Below are positions 13,249 through 24,071 of a stretch of DNA of 64,000 bases, one piece after another. Numbering within the stretch: the stretch's first letter is position 1; every line of letters begins with the position of its first letter. Below the pieces are notes generated by a model that worked only from the letters and a program-made list of their open reading frames with translations, did no database searches and was not told where the DNA came from. The stretch is from the NCBI GenBank assembly GCA_022496205.1, contig WTXD01000026.1, positions 62,001-126,000 of the forward strand, in the 5' to 3' direction. The position numbers were made by a program, and so were the translations under genes. The stretch is from Gloeopeniophorella convolvens (taxonomy: Eukaryota > Basidiomycota > Agaricomycetes > Russulales).

Positions 13249-13996
13249 TTACGCGCTGTCCTTGACCGCCTCCCACGAGGGCCGAGAGGAAATGTCGTCC
13301 CACCAGCGCTGGACGTTGGGACGCTTCCCAAGGTTGCCGTAGCCAAGGGAGAAGACCTGCGCGCCATATGGGAGGTGGTACAAGTCAGCGAGGGTAACCT
13401 CCTGTATGCGGAAGTATGTATCAACACAAAGCAACTTGGTGGAGTAAACTAGAAGACGTACGTCACCGGCGAGGTACTTCTGCTTGCTCAAGATAGCCTC
13501 ATAAGCGTCGAGCTTGGCCTCGAAGCTGGGGACGAGCTCAGAGTCGAGACGCTCCTGGTCGGGGGTCTTCCCCCAGAAGGGCTTGAAGATCCGCTCGTTG
13601 ATAATTGCGCCAGCGGCGGGGTCGAACTGTGAGTACTCGATGCTGGCAGCCTGCTCGAACTTGGCGCGAGCCTTGGGATCCGAGGGTATCAGCTCAGGGC
13701 CAGAGCCCAGAGTCGCGACATAGCGACCGATGGCGCGGGACTCGTAGAGCTCGAAGCCGTCCTCCTGCTGCTCGACGGATCCATGAATCCCAAGACACCA
13801 CTAGAGCAGCAGGTTTACTCACAAGTATATAGGGGACCTGACCGAAGGGCTGGTGCTCAAGGTAAGCAGCTGACTTGTGCTCGCCTTCCTTGACGCCGAC
13901 GGGGATGAGCTCGTAGGGAACGCCGCGCTCCTTCGCAATGAGGGCGACGCGACGCGTGCAGGAGAAGATGCCAACACCGTAGAGCTTGAAGGCCAT
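13249..13996 (-). CDS. Glutathione S-transferase, phi/Ure2-like (copy 3)
   Basis: This is the third and most compact copy, about 215 residues. It begins MAFKLYGVGIFSCTRRVAL with the SCT active-site motif, then HQPFGQVPYI. Exon 2 holds DGFELYESRAIGRYVATLG and a helical domain up to KQKYLAGD. The final exons read EVTLADLYHLPYGAQV and RWWDDISSRPSWEAVKDSA, with stop at 13249-13251. It is clearly closer to copy 2 than copy 1 is. A TATAAGAG element on the minus strand sits about 90 bases upstream of the ATG. The cluster is transcribed in one direction with separate promoters, as usual for fungal tandem duplicates. Confidence 0.92.
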
Positions 13997-14770
13997 TGTG
14001 GGTTAAGTAGAATAGAGAAAACGAGCCTGAGTGTGGTGAACGAATTTATGGAGAATGGTGCTGAATGCCAACGACAGCCTCTGCTACTCTTATAGCTTTC
14101 TCAACGATGTTCTCGCAGTCGCGCCTACCTCCGCATCATCATCATCATGCATAGTTTCTTGGCCCTCGGGGAGGCTTACATCAAGGCAGTGTCTGTGGAC
14201 CCTTGCCATCGTGACAGGGGCTGTTTGTTTCGTGTAGTGACCATGACTCACTCAAACGTTCGGGGCATATCGGCTGGCTTTGCCAAGGCCCGGTAGAGAG
14301 ACTCCGCGTCGAGTCACAGGGTGAGAAAGGCAAAGTCGGTCCACGCTTGGCCCAAGATAGTCAGAGTGGCACCTGCCGTTGGGCCGCGTCATCCGAACCG
14401 GCGCAGGTCACGCCATTCACATACAGCGCCAACAGTGAGAGACCTATCGGAGCAGCGACTACCCGTCTCTTCTCAGTGCCGGTAAATGATTCTTATGCAT
14501 CTCTCTGGGGAGAGAAAGCATCGGCCCTGTGTCGCTGAAAGGTCTCGTGTCACCAACAGCGGTCACAACCCTCTGGCCGAGATGGCCGGGTCTACTGACA
14601 TGATGCCCCCCGTCTCGAAGATCGAAGAAGAATGACTGGAGCGCGATTGTGTGTTCATTACGTGCAAGATGCGAGTACAGACAGTATTCTACAGGTATCA
14701 AAGTGAGGCAGATCGATCCGGTGTTACAAGTGCGAAGGGGACGGGACGGGGAAAGAAGAGGTCAAATGTC
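13997..14770. other. Divergent/terminal spacer with the copy 3 promoter
   Basis: This holds the promoter of transferase copy 3 and the 3' side of the minus-strand gene ending at 14,771. A run of ATC/CAT repeats lies near 14,139. Open frames are short and unremarkable. Confidence 0.4.
14087..14094 (-). promoter_or_regulatory. TATA box of transferase copy 3
   Basis: The minus strand reads TATAAGAG about 91 bases upstream of the ATG at 13,996, a usual distance for a fungal TATA element with a short 5' untranslated region. Confidence 0.5.
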
Positions 14771-16962
14771 TTAAGCAATGGTAAGGTTGAGCTCGAGCAC
14801 GCTGGCGCCTCCGGCGAGCTCGGAAACAGTCGAGATCAGTGCGCAAGACGCCTTGGAGTCAGCATGCTGGAACTGGCCCTTGAGGCGCGCCTGCTTGACC
14901 AATTCGCTCGGCAGCTTCCCGGCGATTGCCCAGCGCACGGCACGCAGGCGCGCAGATTCCTCGAACGATTCTGCATTTTCAATCTTTGTCAGTACGTGCG
15001 TTATCAAGCAAGCCCACGGGGACCGACCTTCTGTTCGAGGAAGAACGATATTACCGGTGCTGTTGAGCACAGTGATGGCCACCTTGATGTGCGAACCGGA
15101 TGCATCCTGGGCCGTAAGGTTGGAACGCTGATTCATTGTAAGAAAATCGATCAAGTGGATGGGAGAGACGATACGAGTGCTTACAACTGTAAGTGCTGCA
15201 TTGAGATCCTCCATGCGCCTCTTGTCAAGCGCTTTGGCTTCAACCAACGTCTGCTCCTTGGCATCCCACTGACTAGAAATCTGCACGACGTGGGTCAGAG
15301 AGAGCACGCGTTGGGGAGACAATCGCTTACATTGAAGGCATCGAAGCAACTCTTCACCTGCGCTTGGGCGCTCGCGAGTGCCTTGGCTGCGGAATGCTCT
15401 TCGAACTTGTCCAAGTCGAACATACTGATCTCGGTGACGGCGTCGACAACGGCCTTGAGGGCGGTGAGCGTGTGGTCGAACGCACTAATCACCATAGGAT
15501 CGCATCAGCGGAAAGCCTATAGGGGAACAATGCGTACTCTTCGATCGAGAGGAAGTTCTCGGCGATATGGTGTTCGGGCTTCTCGAACTCCTCGGCCAAG
15601 AAGCGACAGATGAAGATGAGCGCGACAGCCTGTGCATGGAATGGGCGCCTGATCCGTCCGGCCTGCTTCATGAGCTCGATATACGATTTCGGAAGTTCCA
15701 ATTCCGTAATTTGCTATATACTCTCGTCAGCGGATGCTGCATCGTCAAGCAGGAAAAGCCTTACGCGGAGGAGAGCCAAGAACGCATTATACTTGAGGCG
15801 CACTTCAGTCTTCGAACTCTGATCATCGCCGGTGGTCGAGTTCAAGAGCTTTGCCAGCCTTGGGGATGGTCAGTTCCCTGGGCTCGACGACAAAAAATCT
15901 TGCGCTCACTCATGTGCAGCGTCCCAGACAGTCTTGGACTTAAGGTGGTTCCTAGTCTCGACCGAGATCGTGGTCGACTTCAACATGATATCCATAACGC
16001 CTTGAACGAGCATGCCGGATTTGATCGCATACACGGTGAGCCACTACGTGAAGCGGCTCAGTGCACGAATATTAAACTGAAAACAGCATTATGGCCTTAC
16101 AGATGGAGTAGTTCCCTCAGCGACCTTCAACAGTAGGTTCTCAAGGTTGATCCCAACATCGCGGATGACGGGCGGGACCCTGTCAAAAGTCAGGCCCTGG
16201 TCGGCGAAGCAGATTCGTGTAACGTGTACCTTCGAATCGGTGCAAGAGCTTTCTTGAAGTCCTGGATGACCTCCTCCAAGAACACCCTATCGTCGTGCCT
16301 TCTAGCTTCGTCGCGATCTTCTTTCCGCGAGGCTTCGTCCACATCAGAGAACAGTCCCTTAAGCTCAGGTTTAGCCAACGCTAAGACAAGTACGAAAAGT
16401 CGTACCTTGAGCTGTTCCGTGGTCTCAAGGGCATTTAACGTAGACCAGAGGTGTTCCCGGTTTGTCGCCCAGCTTTCGGTCGATGCGATGCAGTTTTCAA
16501 TATCGATTACGCCAGCAAGGTAGAGAGATTTCTCGATCTCCGTGAAGGGTATCAACTTGAAAAGAGTGCTATTTGTGGTATCCTGGCGTCAACGAAAAGT
16601 TCAGGAACTATGTCATCAACTCACTCTTCGATAGGGTCGATGGCGTTCGTGTACTTCTCAAAACTATCCCAGTCCTGACCGCCCTCAGTCCGATGGATAT
16701 AGTCATTGATCTGTTCACAGATCTCGCGTGCCCTATCGACAAGCATGTAGGACACCTGTGCGTTGCGCCTGAAGGACACGACATCATGGCCTACGGCTTG
16801 GATGAGGTGTCGGATCAGCTCCGTAGCGGGGTAGGCGCCATTGGTGACACTGGTGAGCTCTTCCTCGAGAGTAGACATGCTGGTGGTGCTGGGGCTGAGG
16901 AGGTCGCTCGGGGGAGTCACGGATCCAGTACTTAGGCCAGTGGGGGAGGTCGGGAGGGCCAT
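14771..16962 (-). CDS. Unrecognised superfamily, long form 1
   Basis: I do not recognise a named family. The N-terminus is short and Ser/Thr/Pro-rich (MALPTSPTGLSTGSVTPP). From about residue 44 a helical domain starts AYPATELIRHLIQAVGHDV, followed by SFRRNAQVSYML. Further helical exons include IDIENCIASTESWATNREH and SYIELMKQAGRIRRPFHAQA. A coiled-coil-like segment reads LASAQAQVKSCFDAF. A C-terminal, probably beta-rich domain has IKVAITVLNS, LRAVRWAIAGKL and SVLELNLTIA, with stop at 14,771-14,773. Every block has a counterpart in order in the genes at 58.2 and 62.7 kb. The minus strand reads TATAAATGG across the chosen start, so translation might begin at a later ATG near 16,878 (MSTLEEELTSV). 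About 600 residues; no signal peptide or membrane segment. Confidence 0.72.
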
Positions 16963-18884
16963 TTATAAGAGGCCAGGGACTTCCGTGGACCAGGACAGGT
17001 TTAGGAAAGCCTCACCAGCTTTTAACGCCGCGAGATGTGGCTGCGGTGTATGCAGATCTGGTCGAACGAAAGCCCAGCGGAACGCTCGAATGATCGCCGC
17101 AAACAGCAGCACTATCGTCTGAGTTAGAATCGTTGGCGTCCGGCGCCGCCTGCTGTTTTCTCCTCGAGGCAATAATCGAGGGAAGCGCTGCGCTTGTAGG
17201 GAACGCTGCAGAGGGCAGGATGGTCTGTATAGAGCCTTACGGACCTCATTGCCTTCCTCGTCCGTTCCGAGGCCCCAGCGGCCGATGTTCAGGACATTCG
17301 CCGCAATCAATGGACATCGTCACCAATCAATTGGTTTTCTTGCTCAGCCCAAGGGCGATGATGTACATGAGGCCCAACACAGCGAAGTTGGGCGCGTGTT
17401 CCTGGTGAGGGCAGGCAACATGCTGTCGTGCGGTAACCTGTGGGGCCTGGATGTGATTCGGGTAGATGTAGAGACATGAGGCCGTGTGTGAGATGAATCC
17501 AGGTGATCGCGATTGCGCCCCTAGGGTTCACAGTTCAGAATGCCTCGAGGTACTGTAATGCTGTCATACCATGCCACAAGCTCCGAGGTCCCATAAACCC
17601 AAGCCCAAGCCACCGCGTCCGTCATGGATCAGTACTGCAGAGCAGCAACAAGCGGATGGCGTCGCGGAAGGACCCCAAGGAGACTGCGATCAATGGGATG
17701 AATGATGATAAGGGTCGTACGGCGCCAGTGACGTTGGACGCAAGCTCGTGCAGGACGTGCGTGAGCAACGTGTCGCGACGCGCACTCAGCGCATTTTGTC
17801 CCAAACCGCCGATATGATGCTGAGAAGCTGTCCGGCGTGTGTATGGAGATGTGCAGAATCACACTTTCAAGTGATCCCAAGGAAATATGACATTGGAAAT
17901 GGTCATGGGGGTCAACGCGAATATTGTCGAGTGGGTCAAGGGAGATCGAAAAGGCTCGGGGTGGCGAGGAGACACACCCTGGGAAGATGTGGCTAATCCC
18001 GAGAAGCTTATTCAGCAGCACGTGCGAGAAGTTGATCAACCACGCGCCACTTCTTGCGTCTGTCTTTTCGCCCGCCGGCGCACCTACTGCTCGAGCCTTC
18101 GGGCCCTCAATGGACATCCCGCATTGCTCTTCGTATGCATACTGGGGAAGATATTTCAAGAAGTATTTGTGCCGGGTAGAAGAACAAGAGTGAGCGCAAT
18201 CACTCGGCCCCAAAATTTCGACCATCGCACGCCGGCTCGAAGTAATGCCTCCGATTCTCACTTCGACAGCCTAATGATGTTCGCTGTCAGTGGGGGCATG
18301 AATGGCCGTACCATGTTTGAAATAGCATTGGGAAGACGGTAAGGACTCCCTTATCACTTGGTGGACTAATACCTGACTGACTGACGATGCACAACAGACG
18401 TTTACAGAACCCGTTGAGTTGTCCTGGGAGGGACTCGGGGGCCAGAACAGGGTACGGTGTTCCTATTCGATGTGGCACTGGTCTTCGGTATCGCCCTTGA
18501 ACAACATCGAACGACCGGATGAGCGCGTGGCAGCTAGTCCACCTCTCGTTGCTAGCGCTAGGGCCCCGAAGGCCATGATACCCTAGCCCTCGTAATCTCA
18601 TGCACAACGAAGGGATGCCCTAAATAGTGAGACTCGAACCTGGATTGGCTCCGGATGTATTCTCATTCGCAGTGTTGCACCACTCAGCGGCTCCCACAGC
18701 GCCCCTACGCGGTGGCGCTCCCTGTACATTTGGTATATGGTGTGTGCTGACCGTGTACGTAATTGTGTCGGTGAGCAAGAATAGCAATGAGTGGTTCCAA
18801 GTGGACATAGCTTCTATCCAAGCAGTGTTTCTTTTGACCGGAACATCATCCCGCGGACTATGTGCGGGCTCGAGAGGCGCTTCC
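16963..18884. other. Intergenic region with coding-like remnants
   Basis: No intact gene is supported here. The minus strand has two coding-looking pieces. One, around 17,310-17,400, reads FAVLGLMYIIALGLSKKTN like a membrane helix. The other, around 17,220-17,310, reads NVLNIGRWGLGTDEEGNE. They are in different frames with stops between them. A 210-codon open frame at 17,629-18,261 (minus) has no recognisable features. These may be relics of a decayed gene. Confidence 0.3.
18625..18698 (-). repeat. tRNA-like pol III box A/box B pair (possible SINE head)
   Basis: The minus strand carries GCTGAGTGGTGC (18,678-18,689), close to a pol III box A. It also carries GGTTCGAGTCTC (18,629-18,640), close to box B, about 38 bases downstream. 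Bases GTGGGA and TCTCAC could pair as an acceptor-like stem. The T arm and anticodon arm do not fold properly, so it is not a functional tRNA. A tRNA-derived short element or tRNA relic is possible. Confidence 0.3.
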
Positions 18885-21105
18885 ATGAGCGACGGGCGAT
18901 CCCTCCCACGACCGCGTCTTGACAGCTACTTACCCTTCGACTCAGCCTGGAGCTCCGATTACAGGACACCACCGAGCGCATCTGTCTTCCCGATGGCCAG
19001 AGACGACGCCGTTATCGACCCTCTGCTACTTCGCAAACATGTCAAAAACATTGGTCGAGCGTACAAGAAACAGTCAACTGAGTTCATCAGGTTGTGCTGC
19101 AACTTCAAACCCGGCGATCGCACTGGTGATGAGAGGTTTCAAGTGTGAGTAAAAGCCTTTGGCAAGAAACGTCCAGCTATCTTATCAATGTCTAGAGTTT
19201 TAAGACACGTAGAGGACGCATTGGAGGAGGTCATAAAGGCGGGGATGAATACAACGTCTGCCGCAGATAGTGCGCTGGCCAATGCTGAGATAGAACTCAA
19301 GGCCTACAGCAATGAGGTACATAGCAGCGAGGTTACCGTTGGGGTTGCCGCCAAACTCGCCGAAGCCCGGGCCGAGGACGAATCTTCCACACGTAAGTTT
19401 AGGAAAGTAATAAAGGAGAAACTCGGCTTCGCGGTGAGTCGCGCGATAACTTTGCCTTGGACGTTCAACCAACTGCATAAGCCCGGGGCCGGATTGCACC
19501 GTGGCTCTACCAAGAACCTGAACTTCGTGCTCCTCAGGGAGTCACTGCACGAACGTGATCTATCTAAGCTGACCACCGTCCCCCGTCCGTACTTCTCTGT
19601 CTCTGTTTGTTTACCTATACTGAGCCAGGGATTCTCTAGAGGTTTTGGACAACCCTGTTGTTGCCGACGAGATCCTGTGGAATTTCAGCCGTTACAGCGG
19701 CAAAAGCCGGATTACTCTCAAACAAAACCCTCACTTTTACACGAAACTCCCATTGGAAGCGACCGGCTACGACCGCGCGTTCGAGCGTGACCCTGTGAAG
19801 GATTTCAGCAGCAACCTGGAGGGAGTTGACACTATTTTCGTACTAGTAGACCGGCCCTCTCGATTATATCTCGAACTCAGTGGTACCTCTCGTCGAATAT
19901 TCGGAAACCTGTGGAAACCTCATCAGGCGGTTATCCTCAAAGGTGCGTATACTTTTCTTTCTATTATACCTCCTCTGATTCGTCACGTGTTCAATGAAGA
20001 CTCAGACGGTGCTCTTAAGGCAGACGATGTTGTCAGCCGGGATATGCGAGGGACCAAGTTGCGCTTCTGGTATCGTGCTCATGTTTCTCACAAGTCCCAA
20101 CAGCCTCGTGATACCGTGGAGGTACCATCTCTGTCCGATTCTGGGAATGAGCTCAGAACCATGAACACACCATTCCAAGACTGGAGCAGCTTGGTTCGAG
20201 AAGCGCTGGACTGCAAAGGCTTGGACATCCTCGTTCGAGCGGGGGACTTATCTGCGAGGCCCAAGTCCGAAGGTTGGGTAAGTACCAATCTATCCGCGTC
20301 GTACGCGACTATTTCCATCTATGTACGCTTTATTCAGATACCATTCCCTACCCGCGCTCCAAAGCGTGTTGAAAAATCCGGCCCGGTGCGCCCGAGTGCA
20401 CGCTCGCCCAACATCCCATACGCGGCCTCGAGCACGACAAGCGTCAGCACCGGCCTTTCTCATTTCGGGGCCTCAAGTTCTTCTCTGGCTACTACTGTTT
20501 ATGCATCCGAAGCCCCTCCCGCCGTATCTGCCGACCCCAATCACCCACAATCTATGGCGGGGATCAATCAAGGTGCGGCTTTAGAGCGAAAGGCATGCTG
20601 ACTAGTTCGCAAAGTGATGTCCTCGTCAGTGATTCCTACTAAGCCACGCCGACCTCCATTACCACGCTTATCTGTGCCGTCTGTTGCGAACCCTGAGATA
20701 GGCCAGGCTCGTCTCACCTCTCAGGTGGGTGCTTGTTTTTCTAGTTTACCTGACCCGCCCTTAATGTTTCCTGTGTAGGCCTCCGAGACCGGGCCGACCG
20801 AGGATCAAAAGCAAGATGCTAATCTGCTGTCACGCTCACCAGACGGGGCCACATCCCGCGCAAAGCCAGGTCACTCGCCGCACGTGCAGCCACCTGGATT
20901 GTCATCCCGAGTCCCATCAAGTACGTCGGCATCCCCGGGAGTTGTCACGACGCCAAAAACAACCCCGACTCGCTTGTCTGCTTCCCCCCGGAGCCCCATG
21001 CCCTCCACGTCGGAGAGGAGGAGGAGCTGGTTTCAGAAGTACATCTGGAACTACGAGCTGCCTATTGTCGGGAACACCTTCCCGCCGCCTCCGCCCTTAT
21101 CTTGA
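18885..21105 (+). CDS. Unrecognised superfamily, short form 1
   Basis: This is an unrecognised gene of about 550 residues. The start is either the ATG at 18,885 (MSDGRSLPRPRLDSYL) or the one at 18,993 (MARDDAVIDPLLLRKHV). The second aligns with the start of the neighbouring paralog. Conserved blocks follow in order: LLRKHVKNIGRAYKKQ, HVEDALEEVIKAGMN, SALANAEIELKAYSNE, LNFVLLRESL, ADEILWNFSRY, LKQNPHFYTKLP, TIFVLVDRPSRLYLEL and FGNLWKPHQAVILK. After about 20,340 the protein is Ser/Pro-rich and low in complexity. It ends with a conserved-looking WFQKYIWNYELPIVGN and a polyproline tail (stop 21,103-21,105). The first two thirds look like the C-terminal half of the long forms. No catalytic motif, signal peptide or membrane helix was seen. 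Confidence 0.68.
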
Positions 21106-22239
21106 CGTTGCCTCTTGATACACATTCTACGAATTCTTCTTTTGGGATACGCGCTTGCGCGACGGTTGGAGTCGTTCTCAGGCTATTAATACGACCCAGC
21201 GCTGTCGAATCTCACTGAAACCTACCTTTATCTTCAGGGCCCGTTTGTGTCTGGGCATGTAACTATCTGCTGGGTAACGTCGTCACGTGCGGAATCGCCT
21301 ACCAGTGCTGTATCGATTTGACATCAGTTATACTGTAACATGTATAGGGGCGCGAGGGTACAGCTATCGAGACTGCTGATACTCTAACCGACTTCCTACC
21401 CTCGGATCAAAATCAGCTCTTCCATCGCCCCACAAGTCCATGTCTCTGCAAATCTTGTCAAAGTCGCTTCGGCTCGCTAGGATCTTTTAGAGTCTCCCGA
21501 AGGGCGCCCAGGAGGTTGGGGTTCGAGCTCGTGCTATGGCCGAAAATAGGCAGAAGGTGAGAGACATCTTTACTTATATCCCGTAGGTGATGGCTTCCAA
21601 TACCTCACTTTACTCCGGACCAGTGTCATTGCGCGTTCTGAGCATCCTAGGATGGCGTCGGAGTATGGATGCAGCAATACAGTGCCGTCATGTGGCATCG
21701 AGTTCCGTTGCGCCATCAATCATACCCCGCCCGGGTACAGGAGTGCAGCCTGATCTCAGCCAGCCGTACCCTCTCACACCTCCAGAAGATGGCGTCACCT
21801 AGTTCATATGTCCCTCGCAACGTTTGGTGCGCGACAAGGGTTGGCAGAGGATCACAGTCTGAGTTCACTCCGCACGTTGCCGCTTGCCGCCCAACCGTTC
21901 TCACCGCGAGCCGGCCGTGACGTCCCTCTCACCGAAACGTTGAACTCTAACAGAGATAAGCCAAAATCGTCATCATGTGCTGATGGGCGCAATCCGGGTT
22001 TGGCAAGATAGCTCATGGTGAGCAGCTTCGATTCCTACTCTGCATCGGAGGGGCATTCCGCGGGCTATCTGCGGTCCCTGAAGCAGTCCTCGTGAGCAAT
22101 GAGCTCGAGCGTTCACACGAGTGATTGTTCAGCGCGCACCACCCAAGCTCCCTCACCGTGGGCCTCATCCCTAGATCAAGTTCTGGGCTGCCTGGCTGCA
22201 AGTGTGACTCTCCCGTAACCGTAAGACGGTGTTGAAAAC
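21106..22239. other. Intergenic spacer between the two short forms
   Basis: About 1.1 kb separates the tandem short forms. Open frames are below 85 codons and I see no family signal. The last part must hold the promoter of the next gene, but no clear TATA element was found. Confidence 0.4.
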
Positions 22240-24071
22240 ATGAGCGACGATACTCTGGTCCTTCGGAAGTACATGAAGAATGTTGGGCGCGCGTACCGGA
22301 AGCAAGCGGTGACTTTTATCCGCTTCTGCCGCGGATTGAACGCAGAGATACATTCGGGTGGCAATGCTAACGACAGAGCACTTCGAGAGTCAGTCCTGTT
22401 CTACCCATATCTATTTGCTCTAACGAACTCTTAGCGCTCTGCTACTTGTGGACCAAGCGTTGGACGCTGTCGTCAAAGCCGGGACTGGCACAAGCGCAGA
22501 AGCTGATAGCGCCTTGGCATCTGCGCAGGAGGCATTGGAGAAGTTCGGCCATGTTTTAGGACTCAAGGACAAGGCAGAAGAGTTTGGAAAGGAGTTGAAC
22601 GGTGCCAGAGACAAGGACAAGAAAACGACGACAGCAATCGCAAAGATAAAGGAGAGTATTGGTGTTACTGTGAGTAATGAAATACCCGTCCGAATCCCCT
22701 GTTTGTTCACAACGGCGCCAGCCCGGATCTGGCCTGAAGCGGGGAAAAGTCATGAAACTGGACTTCGTACTTCGTAACGAATCACTGTTACCAAGTTCCA
22801 AGGATCTAATCGTTCACCGTCAGTCGGTCTACACATTCTTTTCCGGGCCTTCCTAGTCGTCTGACACCACTCAGAGGAATTCGAAGCTCCCGTCCAGGCC
22901 GATGCAATCCTGTGGAGCTTCAGTCGCTTTAGAGATCACAGGCGCGTTACACTGAAGCAGAATCCCCACTTTTACACCGAACTCCCAAAGGATGCTGCCG
23001 GTTATAAGCCAGAATTTGAAAAGCGTTGCGTGACGGATTTCAGTAATAGCCTGCACGGTAATGACACCGTGTACGTTTTGGTCGACAAACCCTGCCGCTT
23101 GTACCTCGAAGCTACCAAACCTCATCGCGCGTTCGGCAACTTATGGAAGCCGTACGATGCCGTCATCCTGAAGGGTAAGTATAGATCTCGAATTGTTCTA
23201 CGGATAACCCCCACTCATGTCACCCGAAGATTCCGAAGGTACTTTGCAGGGTGAAGCGGTCGTTAGAAAGCACGTCACTGTGGGTGTGACAACCTGGCAT
23301 CGTCATACAATTGGCCATACATCGTGTCAAACTCGATCAAGTACGGGACCGCTTGACCAAGGCTGCTACCCAGGTGGCGACTTCACCGCTCCTCCGAAGA
23401 GTTGGCATGACCTGTTAATGAAAGCCTTTGCCTGCCGATGCGTGGACTTTCTCATCAGAGCCGAAGGGTCAATTTCGAAGGAATCAGATGGTTGGGTGAG
23501 TAGCGATAGGTCATGGTTCAATGCGTTTACAGCTACCCACACAACTTCGTCTTTCTAGATGCCTATCAGGGAGCAGAGGAAACCTCCTACGCCCCGGCAG
23601 CCGAACCCCCGCCCAACGCAACCGAAAGCACACGGACGCGTGTCGAGTTCAAGCAATCAGAGCTCCAGTACTCTGAGCCTCGACACTACCAGCATATTCG
23701 ACGCCACAGGCTCAACCTCTTCGTTTGCTACTACAATCAGCCCATCTGAAAGCTCTCCACCCAGCGTGCGGAGTCTGGGATCGATCTCTGACCGAGATCA
23801 TCGGCTGTCTCCGGTTGATTCAAGTACACGGAGTCCCATAGAGAAGAAAGCTCTTCACTCGGCACCTCCGACGGCGTCCCTACGGTCCCCAACGCGATCC
23901 TACCCCCAGACATCGACTCATAACAAGAACCTGGGACCACTGCCGCCTGGTCCGCCGGGTCCAAACCGTGCTCTTCCGACTATGCTTAGCTCAGAGTCCA
24001 GCCGGCCCCCTCGTAGCAGGAGAGAAGCAGAGCAGCCCAAGGAGTCGCTCAAGCCCCCGAAACAGGCGTAG
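22240..24071 (+). CDS. Unrecognised superfamily, short form 2
   Basis: This is a tandem paralog of the gene before it. It starts MSDDTLVLRKYMKNVGRAY, then LLLVDQALDAVVKAGTG, SALASAQEALEKFGHV and IAKIKESIGVT. The middle domain reads LDFVLRNESL, ADAILWSFSRF, LKQNPHFYTELP, TVYVLVDKPCRLYLE and FGNLWKPYDAVILK. Its tail from about 23,560 is strongly Pro/Ser/Arg-rich (for example PTPRQPNPRPTQP, GPLPPGPPGP) and ends at the TAG at 24,069-24,071. It lacks the WFQKYIWNYELP ending of copy 1. At least six exons, with introns matching copy 1 where both can be read. The tail suggests a disordered interaction region; the function is unknown. Confidence 0.7.

Noticed and set aside
14651..15613. 320-codon plus-strand frame
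   Set aside because: Antisense to long form 1, whose blocks are conserved in two paralogs.
17629..18261. 210-codon minus-strand frame
   Set aside because: No family features, no consistent splice signals and overlapping open frames on the other strand.
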